In this document: piece by piece, positions 47,181-59,133 of the stretch
Position numbering within the stretch: position 1 is the stretch's first letter
Layout of the letters: the number at the start of each line of letters is the position of its first letter
Assembly: GCF_008831285.2 (NCBI RefSeq)
Contig: NC_045138.2
Span: 2,121,143 to 2,185,142 of the forward strand
DNA: 64,000 bases
Direction of reading: 5' to 3'
Origin: Nymphaea colorata
Lineage: Eukaryota > Streptophyta > Magnoliopsida > Nymphaeales > Nymphaeaceae
Notes under the pieces: generated by a model
Database searches by the model: none
The model's input: the letters and a program-made list of their open reading frames with translations, nothing else
What the model was told of the DNA's origin: nothing
Program-made: the position numbers and the translations under genes

Positions 47181-47830
47181 GAGAATCAAGATTTTCTAAT
47201 GAATGTGAGCTAACAAGCGAAAAAAAAGCTTTGTACCTTTTTTGAATTTTTATGAAATTCCACTGTACTTTGAAGAAACATATTTTCTAGGTTTTTTCAA
47301 GCCAGAGACCATACCTTTATAGTTAATTTCAATTTATATAAAAATATACATAGGTAGTTTTTTATATAATTTAGTTTCTTAAATCACTTTTACCTTCTTA
47401 TTTTTTTATATTTTACATTTTAAAAGAATATTATATATTTCAAACTTTTCTACCTGGTGCTTGCACATCACATAGATACATTGCACGTTGCTTCATCTCA
47501 CAAGCTCAACGCATCGCTTCGCATCAATGCACTTAACAACATTAAAATTGAATCAAGATTTTTCTTTGTACATGAATAGGAGCTAACAAGTGAAATAAAG
47601 CTTTGAAACATTGGTTTTTGATTTTTTATGGCATTCTATCGTACTTTGAAAAAACATATTTTTCATCATAGGTTTTTCAAGCTAGAGATCATACTTCTAT
47701 AGTTAATTTCAATTTATGGAAAATTATACATAGGTAGTTTTTTGTATAATTTAGTTTCCTAAATCATTTTTACCTTCTTATTTTTTTAGATTTTACATTT
47801 TTAGAGAATATTATATATTTCAAAATTTAG
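47181..47830. repeat. Two-copy direct repeat, about 380-bp period
   Basis: GAATCAAGATTTTC, GAGCTAACAAG, TTATAGTTAATTTCAATTTAT and CATAGGTAGTTTTTTATA occur in order twice; the last word is at 47350 and again at 47730. The copies have drifted. Non-coding. Confidence 0.75.
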
Positions 47831-48639
47831 TCTATCAAGCAATGGCTGATTCTGTTCAAAACCCATCTTTGACATTTTTAATTAATTGTTGAAAAATAAG
47901 AAATTTGCAATTTTGTTACAAATAAGGAGCCATAGGAAAGTTGGGATATAGCCTTATTAAGATCTTTTCAAGGCAGTGGCACCCAATTAATGATATGATC
48001 CAGTTCAGCCTTAACATTATAATAGGTCCAATCAGATAACTGGATCGGACCAATATATATGACCCAATACCACATATACAAGAACAGGGCCCATTTGTGA
48101 GCAAATATTCAAGGCACCATCCTGATCGGATCAACATGAAAAGAAATATCTTGCTGACAGGAACTGATCTGGGGAGCCTGGACCTGCTGCTCCACCCACT
48201 CATTGCAACCTTTATCTTGAAATTAATGAAAATTAAGAAAAATATAGGATCAGAAATCAGGATATGTGTGAACTTAATTAAATATCATTTATTGCCTAAA
48301 AAACATAGCTTATACACGGAAGCAAATAGAAGAAATAATTTCTCTGAACAAGATAAATAGCAGCACTGAGGTATTGAAAACGACAATGAATTGGAAAAGT
48401 CTGCTGAGAAAGAAACGAGGAAGAAGACGATGGCAAGGAAGGTAGTCGCCCATTTAAGTGTACTTCGTTCTTATTTTTAAGAAATTAAGTTCATCTAGTA
48501 AGTCTTCCATCGAGCAGGTTTGAATATGAACACAACAAAAGGTATGCACCAGTTTGCTTTTCCTACATTTGTTTGCCTCATAGTGTCATACCCCCAACAG
48601 TTGTCACCATCATCTTTCATTTAGTTGCTACAAGGCGGG
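47830..48639. repeat. Array blocks T and M, copy 5
   Basis: T 47830-48500 with marker near 47990 and GGATCGGACCAATATATATG. M begins near 48600 (ACCATCATCTTTCATTTAG) and breaks after GCTACAAGGCGGGG, where gypsy C sequence starts. Confidence 0.75.
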
Positions 48640-49030
48640 GATCCTCATCACGTACGGTGACGACTGATGGACCAGAATTCTATTTGAAGCATTGATGAAG
48701 AGTAGATGGGACTCGCCGCACTTGGTGGATCCAAGGTTGTCCCAAAAGCAAGTTATATGATGGTGGTACATCCACCACATGTAATACAATGTAATGACTG
48801 GTGTTTTTGATGGTCATATTCATGTCGAGGGCACCCTTGCTGTTCATGCTTCGGCCATCGTATCCGTAGATCTTGATATCATCAGAGCGATACTCGTTTT
48901 CATGAAATCCCAAAGTTTTGGTCATGAGATCACGACAAATATTTAAACAACTTCTACCATCGATCAATACATGTGGCACAATCATCCTATTGACCTGGAT
49001 GACAATGTACATAGCATTTACATGATAGTA
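48640..49030 (-). CDS. Gypsy element C protease fragment
   Basis: The 110-codon minus frame from 49012 to 48680 reads HVLIDGRSCLNICRDL (the catalytic Asp-Gly-x-Ser loop, DGGS in most relatives, here DGRS), an IYGYDGRS flap region, and SYNLLLGQPWIH with VPSTLHQ, the standard end of plant gypsy retropepsins. The dimeric aspartic protease cuts the gag-pol polyprotein during particle maturation. Frames upstream are broken and the element ends soon after this domain, before reverse transcriptase, so it is not expressible as a normal polyprotein. Confidence 0.88.
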
Positions 49031-50340
49031 TACTCATTTCGAGAGATCCTCTTCTGAAAAGGTAATTGACTAGTCCTTAGAGGGTTGAATCCAATCTCCC
49101 TCAACTATACGTTCTTCCAAGGGGCAGACATCCAAATAGCATGGATCCCCATCCGAAGTATCATCTGATGATTCATCATCATCGCCTCATAAGATAAAAG
49201 TCATTGGAATTGTGGTAGTTTCTTTTGACGAACTTTCTACCTTGTTGTTCATCATAGCAATAAAATCTCGAGGTTTCTTACCTCGAATTGTCATCATGAC
49301 TTTGTTTAAACTGCCTTCATCAGAAGGTCAGATGTGCTCTTGCCATCTTCCCGTGATCATGAGAATGAATTCCTTAATACCTCAGGCATACTATCATCAT
49401 CAATCTTGAGATCCTTGTTGATGAAATCTTGAATAATGTTTTTGAGGACAAAACAATCCTCAGTGTCATGACCAGGGGCACGATGAAATTTATATAGTTC
49501 TTCTCTATTTCCTCTCATCATTTTTGGAGGCTTTGATACTTTTGCCAAGACGATAGTTCCTTTAGCAAGGAGGTACTCTAGGATCTTCTTGCAGGACTGG
49601 ATGAGAGGGTGAATTTCCGGTCATAACTCGAGCCTGGGTGTTTGTTTTTCTTTTCTTCATTGCCTTTGGGCAAATGTATATTCTTCTTGTGATTGCTTCT
49701 TTGTCATATCGATAATTGTTGTCGTTGTCCTTTCGAATACTGCCTTCAGCTATGAAATGTGTAGGCAACTATGTCATCCCTCCTTTCTTTCCATTTTCCT
49801 TGTACTTAGGAGAAATGATTCCATCAAAATCATCTTCCTCAATTGAATTTGCTTGTTCAATTAATTCCGCAAAGGTCTTGATTGGGGCATTGCAGATGAG
49901 TCTTTTCAAGGGCTGGGTGAGATTTTTTCTAATAAGCAACAAAGTTTGTGTTCCAGAAATTGGATCCTTCATCTTGTTGCACTGAATTCTCTATTTTTTT
50001 ATGAATTCTCAAGCCTTTTCGCCTTGTTTTTTATGGAGACTGCAAATGGTATTGAGAGTTAGAGGCATGGTAGAATTTTGCTCAAATCTTTCAATGAACA
50101 TGTTAATCAATCTGTCAAACTCCTTTAGTTTGTCTGAGTTGACATTTTCTTTGTACCATTGTGTGGCAATGCCTTCAAGACTTCTCAAGAAATAGCAAAA
50201 CAATGCTTTGTTATTTATCCAAATTTTGTAGCAATCATTGAAAAAAGTTGAAAGATGAACGTGTGGGCAGGTGGTGCCATTATATCTGACGAACTCCCTG
50301 AGCAAGCCCTTCATGTCTTCTTCTCCTTCAATACCAAGGT
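49031..50340 (-). pseudogene. gag: Gypsy element C gag core and nucleocapsid-like region, broken
   Basis: 50314-50009 carries the capsid-type gag core: VRYNGTTCPHVHLSTFF, LEGIATQWYKEN, then FIERFEQN. 49972-49769 and 49768-49562 continue it in other frames. 49548-49357 has YKFHRAPGHDTEDCFVLK, the single zinc-knuckle-like motif (Cys/Tyr-x2-His-x4-Gly-His-x4-Cys) of this gypsy group, with its first cysteine replaced. Gag packages element RNA in particles. At least three frame changes make it a pseudogene. Confidence 0.85.
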
Positions 50341-51000
50341 AGTAATCCTCACATGAGCATGAGTGTTTTTCTTTTCCCTAAGTTCATGATTGTTCATTAT
50401 TTTTTCCATTTTATGGAACTTGCGCTTGATCGGACTTTCATCATCACTTGATTCGATTAATTCTAACTTAGTTTTTTTCTTCTTGCCCTTGATATCCTTT
50501 ACTTTCTCTTCAGAATTCTCACTGTCTTAGCTACTGTTGGGGATATACTTCTTTGTCTTTTTACCTCTTTTGGTAGACTTTCTCTTCCTTTTGGGTTTCT
50601 CCTCTAAACTTCCAGTGGTGATGGGGCTAGGTGAACAACTTTCCTCCATATCTATTTTTCCTTGTTGCTTTTCTTTGTTGTCTTTTTCTTCTTAAGAGGA
50701 AGCAGTTTGGGTTTTTCCTCCTTGCTTGTTGTGGAATCCGAACTCAGATGATCTTCGTCCCGGTCTATAAGAGAAGATTTGTTGTTTTTCTTCTATTTCT
50801 TTTGATTGGCAGCCTTTCCATTTTCTTGTTCTGAAGTAATCATCAAGGTCTTTTGTTCTGTTTGCTCCCTCATGAATCGCTCCATGAATAACTGAAACAT
50901 ATGGTAGCCTTCTGGCTCAATTATGAGGAGCTTGTATAGCTTGTGATCTGGTTTCAACCATCTTGTTGTCTTTCAAGTATTTACCTTACGAGACAAGAAA
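50341..51000 (-). pseudogene. Gypsy element C charged gag linker
   Basis: The minus strand encodes, in changing frames, runs rich in lysine, serine and glutamate (for example ESSDDESPIKRKFHKMEK near 50440). Such charged linkers join the N-terminal domain to the gag core in related elements. No catalytic motif. Confidence 0.6.
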
Positions 51001-52370
51001 ATGAAAGACATTGGAAGGAAATGATGACAAAATGAAGGTTCATATTGCATTAAGAATTTTAAAAGTTACATCTAAGGAAAACACTAACAAAGATGACAAC
51101 AACTAAAGATGACATAAGGAGTACAAAGTTGACAACATAAACTTTGAGGGAAGGATGGATGATGGTCGGTTGGCATCCCACCACTCCGCATATTCCTTCT
51201 TTACCATTGGGCCTGTGAACCAAGTGTATGATATTTGTGCTTTTCATTCTTGTCGAGCTACTGCAAGCAATGCTGCTCATTGAGGACAGCTGAGGTCGAA
51301 TTGAGTAATAGCTCCGATTAGTGCATGCATAGAAACCAACTTCTGCCTTTGAGAGAATTGTCTCATGCATTTATTAGCACAATAATCAACAATGAAGTAA
51401 GGGCCCAAGAGTGTGGTACGCCCATGATAATGATGATTGTATCGAGGTGGACTCTAACAATGATCAAAATAGTCCCAAACGATCTCTTCTTCATTCATCT
51501 TTTTGATCAAACAGTGGTATTGCTCTAAGATTGTCAATGTTCCATCAGTGTTTCTGAATAAACTGGCTTGGGGTCCCGCATGCTTGAGAACCCATAATTG
51601 TAAAGCATATGCACATCCTTCTATGAAGTCGGTATCTCCAATGCTGAAGCGGGTGACTCCTCGGTAGAGAAAGGCCAAGGCTGTCATTGCTACTGACAAG
51701 TGTCGGGTCCCACTATGTCCCCATATCCAGAAAAGTTGGGCAATACAAACTTCTAGGAGGTCACTTCCATAAGTAAAAAGGGTCACTCCTACTTTCCAAA
51801 GCATCATACAATGTTTGATTCCTCCTATGGTTTTTGGAGGTAAGGTGGAAGGTTCAACATAGACTCTAAATTCTTCATACAAGTTTTTCAGGTTGATGCT
51901 TTGGCTCTCATGGTTTTCTACTAGGGGCCAAGTTTTCGTCTAGTAAAGTGAGATATAAGGTTATTTGCATTAACCTTAGTCGGGTTCATGATGAATGTTT
52001 CTCCAATTATTCATTTGGACCCCAAGTTGGGGTATGGAGGTCTAGTATTTCGGCAAATTCATCTAATAATATTATCATTTCTCCCCATGAAATAAAAAAA
52101 GAGGAGGTCCCTGGGTTCCAATGCTCGGCAATTGCATGCATCAAATTTTCATCCATTGATTGCATTCTTCCGACTGCCACTGTCTCTAGCCCACATTCTT
52201 CAAAGTAGGAAGAAAACATCGTACAGAAGGTGGGATGCCACAACCGATACCATTCGGCAGGCACAGGTTTAGACTCAAGAGAGATGTAAGTAGACTGTTC
52301 GGGCCCTTCCCCAAAGAGGATGTGATCATAAGAAAAGGTGACACCATGGTGGAAATAATACATCTTGAAT
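51001..52370 (-). pseudogene. Gypsy element C N-terminal domain resembling plant mobile domain/DUF7745
   Basis: The frame 52363-52007 contains MDENLMHAIAEHWNPGTSSF followed by ISWGEMIILLDEFAEILDL. This tryptophan-proline...pattern then acidic 'L-x-E-x-A-x-I-L' is how the plant mobile domain and the related DUF7745 begin, a module known at the front of gag in some plant gypsy elements. The frame 51882-51454 continues with FWIWGHSGTRHLSVAMTAL and ends NEEEIVWDYFDHC. A frame change separates them. The role of the module in retrotransposition is not known to me. Identification is by wording only. Confidence 0.6.
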
Positions 52371-53125
52371 GATGACTTTAAAGGATAAAGATTGAATTAG
52401 TGAAAAACATTGACTAGGTTGACAAAGACAACATGAAGTAGAAGTATACAATGAAGTTGTAAATCATCACATAAGGTTTAATGCATATCAACATACATCA
52501 TATGAAATAACTTTAGTAGAAAAATGGGTATATGGACCTAATTGAGATAATTTTATGTCACGATAATCCAATGTCAACTTATGCTTATATACTTTATCCA
52601 AATCGCTTAGTACTAGCATAGATTTTTCTTTAGGCAACTAAGGGTAGGGTTAATCAACTTCTTCTTGATCACTCATCGATATACCACTAATTACCACTCA
52701 TGGTACTAACGAGGGGGCTTTCCCACCTAAGGTGTGGTCCAGTTGTAAGGCTTAGTCTTGTGCTACCGCCTAAGACTAAGCCCGACAACATGATGACCGG
52801 GACAAATAGTTATGAGAAATTTTGATATATGATGAATCATGCAAAATAATTTGTCTCTAGTGCAATGTTGTCTAAGATGAAAAATAAATAGAAGAACAAA
52901 CTCTTTAATTGAGGAGGGTTCTATTTGATCATAGATCTATGTAAACATGATTGATCCTCCTCAATTAGTCTAAAATGCAAGAAAACAAACACAATCACCA
53001 AGCAATGTAATGAAACGCCGACGAGATCAAGGCCAAAGAAGGAAACATGCTTTGTCATCGACGATATATGAGATGTTCAAGTTAGTGAAAATGCATCAAT
53101 AATAATCATAGCTAAACGATGATGG
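52371..53125 (-). mobile_element. Gypsy element C 5' untranslated leader
   Basis: Non-coding leader between primer site and gag. 52500-52805 matches, inverted, the start of element A (23030-23280), including CTTAGTCTTGTGCTACCGCC. No other gene is visible. Confidence 0.7.
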
Positions 53126-53143
53126 GTCCTATCATGGTCACCA
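53126..53143 (-). promoter_or_regulatory. Candidate primer-binding site of gypsy element C
   Basis: Two bases inside the 5' LTR end, the minus strand reads TGGTGACCATGATAGGAC. Its TGG start and position fit a tRNA 3'-end primer site. The rest departs from the tRNA-complementary sequences I know, so it is either mutated or for an unusual tRNA. Confidence 0.5.
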
Positions 53144-54034
53144 TCTGTTGGCATCCCCAAAAATTTTATTTATTTTGGTTTTTGGAGTGCTCCAAAAAAA
53201 TGAGTTTTTGTTTTGAAAGAAAGAAATGGACTCACCCATCGGTACGAGGATCGGCCGTTCCCGGCGCCTTTATCAGGGCTAATCAATCCAAGGGCTATGT
53301 TTATCATTGATGCATTTCATTTTAACTTAAACATGTTTTCACTCTATATGCAGTGTAGTGTTTGAGAAAGTGTTCACGTTTCAAGATTTTGAGAAAGCTT
53401 TAAAGAATCTTTTGAGAGTGTAAACATTTTGAATTGAGGAATTCTTTATAAATATTTGAAAAACTTTGCAGATTTCCTTTTGAAGTCACTTTAGTGTTTT
53501 CTTAAAGTCGTGTTCTCTTAAGACTTTAAGTAGGTTTGAGATTTTTCTTTAATTCGGTTACCACGTAGTTAGAGTTCTATCTCAACTTGCTTAAGTTCTT
53601 TAGAATGGTGCTTGTGATCATAAGTGATATTGAGTGAGGGTGAATGCATGGATGCATTGATCCTATATGATTAGAAGAAAGTAAAGCATTTCCACCACAA
53701 TATTCATCTAAGAGCATTCCTAGCATAACATACATCTAAGATTTTCCTCTTTTTATTACTTAATATAAACACTTTTATAAAGAAAGAAAATTTTTTGAAA
53801 TTGGATTGGGGTTGTAGACCACCAAGCATGAATCCAATATTGGGTCATTACTTGAGTTTTGGTCTTGGTGAAGTCAGTAAATGAAAATCCTTAGAGAAAA
53901 ATGTCCCAAAGGGATGAGACAAAGATGAGATACTCCCTTAGAAAGAAAGAAAGAGGGAAAGAGATGTCAAAGATCACTAAATGAAAGATTTCAAAAGAAG
54001 AGAAGATAAGTATCTTCATACGTATGTTCATGCT

Positions 54035-54043
<9 letters not shown>

Positions 54044-54065
<22 letters not shown>
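54044..54065. repeat. (TG)n microsatellite in LTR C
   Basis: Short TG run following TATATATATG. The corresponding part of LTR D (58253-58300) has TA then TG. Confidence 0.9.
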
Positions 54066-55482
54066 AAGCCTTTGAAGACAAAATCTTAACTTGAATAAAG
54101 AGGAAAAAGAAGTTCTTAAAAGAAAGGGAGGAAGAAGGAAATGCACATATACATGTATATATTATCACATGTACACTTGTATGAAAGTTTTCTTAAAAAA
54201 AAGGTATGGATTGGAAGAGAAAGTGAGATTTTAGACGCAAAGAAATAAAGAAATATATATATATATAGAGAGAGAGAGAGGTAAGAAATTTATCAGAGAA
54301 GACATTTAATTTGAAGAGAGTAATAAAAGATTCTAGAGAGAGAAAATAGAACACATGTATATATGTATTCATGTATATGTGAAAATTTGTAAAATAAAAT
54401 ATGAAAACATAGAGAGAGAAGGATGAAGGGAATCATCATGTGCACATATATGTATATAACATGCATGTACATATGTGTCTTCATGAGATTAAAAATCAAT
54501 AAATGAGAAATAACCGACTTCAAGTTTGATGTAGGCTGGAGGGAGCTTGGACTCATGCAAAAGCATAAGAAAACTCTCCAAGGCCGCATTAGAAAGGGTT
54601 TTTCGAAAATAAAAATATGATTATAAACATAAAATATAGTTATTTCATTGGTTACAAGAGAATATGTTTCTTCCACTGTTGGGTATGGAAGAAATTCAAA
54701 CAACATGACAAGGAGCTCATTGGGTTTACTATCTTGATGATTAAAAGGAAGCTAACATGAAATGACATGTAAATGCATATAAACATATATATATTCGTGA
54801 GGGTTTTCCCTGGGTTAGATAAGCCCCAACCTCCAAATAATTAACATAAGAATAAAGAGAGAATCTCAAGTCATACTCTCATTCTCACTGTACATTCACA
54901 TATATGAATAGAGAAAAGTTAAGCAAATATGCATTAACAATATCTCCAAAATCAAACAAATTTCAAGTAATAGAAAGAGCATGTTCAATCGTAGAATACA
55001 ATATAATCTCATATTTTGATGCACACGGTGCACTCAAGCATAATTTCTTCACTCTAAAATAAAGACTTGGGAGCTATCTCATATGACCATAGGGAAATGA
55101 AGATCAGAGGAAATAAGGAAACTAAAACAAAGCTATATTCAGGAAAAGGGACGACATATTTCAATCATAAAATGAAATGTTACTTCACCTTCTCATGCTC
55201 TGGTGCACTCAAGAATAGCTTCTTAACTCTAAAATAGTTATTTTAAAGCTTTCTTATATGGCCACGAGGAGATGAAAAAGGGAAGAAAGAAGAGAAAGAA
55301 AACAAATGTTATATTAAAGAAAAGAGAACATGATTTAATCATAGAATGAAATATCATCTCATCTTCTCAAGCTCTCGGTGCACTCAAGAATAGTCTTTTG
55401 ACTCTAAAGTCAAGATTTGAGAGCTATCTTATATGACCATGAGGAGATGAAAAAGAGAAGAAATAAGGTAATGACAAGACTA

Positions 55483-55620
55483 TATTCAAGAAAAGATAGA
55501 ACAACAACAACAAGAATATATTCAAGAAAAGAAAGAGCAACAACAACATGAATATATTCAAGAAAAGAAAGAGCAAAAACAACAAGAATATATTCAAGAA
55601 AAGAAAGGGCATGATTCGAT
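55483..55620. repeat. 36-bp tandem repeat in LTR C, four copies
   Basis: TTCAAGAAAAG starts at 55485, 55521, 55557 and 55593, each followed by an AACAACAACAAGAATATA-like tail. LTR B has about two drifted copies at the same place. Confidence 0.9.
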
Positions 55621-56303
55621 AATAAAATGAAATATCATCTCCTCTTCTTATGGTTCCGGTGCACTCCAGAATAGCTTTTTGACTCACAAGAGGAGACTTT
55701 AGAGCTATCTTATATGGCCATGGGTAGATGAAGAGGAGGAAAAATAAGGAAAAAAAATAGAGTGGGATGTTGATTACATACCTATAATGAAAAAGATTTT
55801 TGGAAAAGTGAACAACCTTGCTTGGAGTGATCCTAAATCCCCTTGAGTGAAGCTCCAAGGTGATGAAAATGATGCCTCCAAGAGAGTTGTGACTTGATGA
55901 AACTTGCACCCAAGGTTGGAGAGGAAGAGAAATGAAGAGGAAGCAAATGGAGGAGGAGAGCTAAAAAACTCTAAGTCCTCAAGTGGGAATGCACTACAGT
56001 TTTCTCAAGGGCTAGCTCATGCCCAAGAGAGAAGATTATGGGGGTATTTACAGAGAGTTTTGGAGCCGAAACTCAAAATTTAAATGTTTTTGAATTTCAC
56101 AAAATTTTCATCCGAATTTCAAAGAATTTTGAATTATTTTCAAATTTTTTTTTTCTAAAAAATAGGTTTTGACTAAACGAGATTGGCCCTTAGCCCTGCA
56201 AATACCCCTTTGGGGTGTACGCAGGGTTAATGCCCACCCTAAAAATAAAAAACCAACCCCCAAGGACTAGTTTTGCAAGAAAAAAAAAGGGACCTTATGA
56301 ACC

Positions 56304-59128
56304 TGTTAGCACCCCAAATTTTTCCAAAAGTACTGTATTCAGATTTAATCCTAGGCCCAAAACAAATTTCCAACTATGCAATCTAAAATGAATTTTTAAA
56401 CCCAAGTTTAGATCCAAATTAAGCATTTCAAACTCAAAATCTAAAATCAAGTTCAAAACAACAAAGTTTGATGCTATGAGCGTCACTCACATGCACAGAC
56501 CTTCCTTTTGTTTTATGTTTCATCCTCACACCAAAAATTTGTTTTTGAAGCTTAACCCACTCACTAGAACACATCGGTGGCTAATTGAACAGAATCTGGA
56601 CTCAAAATGAGCCCGGAGTAGCCCAAAATGGATTCGGCTGCCCGTTTTTAACAAAAAACTTTTCTTTTAAACATTTTAAGTAAAAAAATGTGTTCTATAG
56701 AAACAACATTTTTTTATTTCTTTTCATTATATTTTATTTAAATTTAAAAAAATAAAAAAATATTTTGCTCTGACGCATGCGAGCACGCATTCACCCGATG
56801 CACGAGCGCATGAACACACACTGTGTCATGCACTACTGCACACTGACGCGGTCTGCGTGCCAAGAACACCCCCCCGCTCTCCATCTCCTTGGAGAGCTGT
56901 TTTGGCATTTTTGGGTGGGCAATAGCCCAGCCCACACCCCAAATGTGTGTTTGCAGGGTTAATGACCAATCTCATTGGTCAAAGTCTTTTTTTAAAAAAA
57001 TAAATTATTCAAAAATTCTTTGAAATTCGCATAAAATGTTGTGAAATTCAAAAAAATTGAAACTTTGAGTTTTGGCTCCAAAACTCCTTATAAATACCCA
57101 ACAATCTTCCCTCTTGGGTATGAGCTAACCCTTGGTGAATTTCTAATGCTTCTTCACTTGAAGATTTGTCTCTCTTAGTATTTCTCTCTTCTTCTCTTTT
57201 TTACCTTCTCCAACCTTGGGAGCAAGCACCTCCAAGTTCCAACTCCTCAAGGGAGCACAAGAAGACCTCTTAAGGGGATCATTTCATTAATTTAGAGCTT
57301 CATCTGAGGTGATCTTTCAATCATCCAAAGGAGGAGGCACATATATATCCGAGATAAGTAGGTCTCCATTTTCATTTCCACTTTTTCTCTTGCTACCTCT
57401 CCATGGACGTGCAAGAAAGCTCAAATGATTTCTTACCTGGAATCAAGAGCTATATCTTGAGTGCACCGAGAGTATGAGCAAGGCATAATAAATTTCATTT
57501 CTTCATTTATTTCTAAAATATTATTGTTATATTGCTTCATTCATCATTCATGCTTGAAATGATGATCATGAATGGTGTTCTAATTTTTCTAAATTGAACG
57601 TATGGTGAGAATGAGTGTTTGGGGTTGGGACTTCTTCATTCTTGTGTTGATTTTTGATATTGGGATTTGTCCAACCCAAGATAGCCATTCACGAATTTGT
57701 ACATGTTAAAGTGCATCTTCATGTCCTTTTCACGCTTAGTTTATTTCTTAATCACCCGATTAGGAACCCCAATGAATGTTTTGTCATTCCCCATTCCATG
57801 AGTAGTTGATTTTCTTTCATACTCAATGGTGGCAGAAATGTATTTTCTCGGTGCAAATAATATGATTTTATGTTCATATTTGGAAGCATGTTTTTTCAAA
57901 AGATTTTCAAAACCAAATACCCTCCCTAATGCGGCCTTGTAGACTTAGTTTAGGATCTTGCAGGAGCCCAAGCTTCCCTCCTGCCTACATAAAAAATTGA
58001 AGTCAGATATTTTCAATTCATTTCTTGATTTTAACTTTCTTGAAGACATATTATATACGTCTACGTGTACATGAATATCTTTCTTTGCCTTTCTCTATTT
58101 ATGATTTAACATACGGTTACAAATTCTCATATACTTATATATTAATATATATACGTGTATTTCATTTTAAAATCTCTTTTTTTCTAAAATGATGTTCTCT
58201 TCTCTACTTGATTTAAACTTCATTTTCATAAGTTTTCATATATGTATCTATACGTATATATATATATATATATACATATATGTGTGTATATATAAATATG
58301 TATATGAATATGTATTTCTCTTTCTTTTAAATCTTTAATTTTGTGATTTTCAAGATATCTTTATTTGTTTCATTCTCTATGTTTTTCATGTGATCAAGTC
58401 TTTCATCTTTTTCATTCTTTTGAACATTTTTCTCTCAAGATCTTTTTCATTTGCCCACTTCACCAAGACCAAAACTCAAGTAGTGACCCAATATTGGAAT
58501 CAGGCTTGAGGGTCTACAACTTCATTCCATTTTCAAAAGCTTTTCTCTTTTCATAAAAAATATTTATTACAAAAACCTTAGATGTATGTGATGGTCGGAA
58601 TGTCTTTAGATAAATGTTGTGGTATAAATGAAACATGTAGGGTCAATCCATTCATGCATCCACATTCACTTAACATCAATAATGAGCACAATCACATCTC
58701 TAAAACAACTTAAGCAAGATGAGATGGAGCTCTCTAATTAGGTAGTAACCGAATTAGAGTAAAGCTCAAACCTACTTAAAGTCTTAAGAGAACACTAGAG
58801 TGACTTCAAAATGATTCCCAAGCTTTCCGAATGATATTTACAAAGATTTTCTAATTTTAGTTTTCTCCAAAATGGTTTACATTCTCAAGTAGTTCTTCAA
58901 AAACCTTTTCAAAAGTTTGAAATATTAAACTTTCAATATTTTTCTCCAAAACTATACCACATATAGAATGAAATGCAACAACAATAACCATAGTCTTCGG
59001 GATGTTTACCCTCGGTATCCTCGTACCGACGGGTGAGTCCCTTTCTCTCTCATTTTCAAAATAAAACCACATTTTTCTGGAGCACTCCAAAAACCTAATC
59101 CAAATAATTTTTTTTGGGGATGTAAACA
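56304..59128 (+). mobile_element. Solo gypsy LTR (LTR D) with 5-bp target duplication
   Basis: Runs from TGTTAGCACCCC to GGGATGTAAACA, flanked by GAACC at 56299-56303 and 59129-59133. TATA box at 57089-57096. One intra-LTR repeat near 57450. No internal region, so the interior was lost by LTR-LTR recombination. It sits where LTR C and the LINE meet; LTR C and LINE homologies end within a few bases of its two sides. Confidence 0.9.
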
Positions 59129-59133
59129 GAACC

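Larger units (their letters stand above)
53146..56298 (-). mobile_element. 5' LTR of gypsy element C, truncated at its 5' end
   Basis: On minus it ends ...GGGGATGCCAACA at 53146. It has the conserved U5, four intra-LTR repeats (near 55036, 55203, 55380 and 55665), a 36-bp tandem repeat, and a decayed TATA (TGTAAATA, 56045-56052). Its beginning is missing; homology stops at 56290-56298 near the start of LTR D. Gag and protease follow it on the minus strand, so it is the 5' LTR. Confidence 0.88.

Noticed and set aside
47916-48203. Minus frames in block T (also 7619-7825, 40914-41114, 61092-61283) with similar Ile-Gly-Pro endings
   Set aside because: The similarity follows from DNA homology of the T copies; frames shift between copies and lengths disagree, so no conserved protein.
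55424-55909. 161-codon minus frame with repeating Leu-Phe-Leu-Asn-Ile
   Set aside because: Product of the 36-bp tandem repeat inside LTR C, not a gene.
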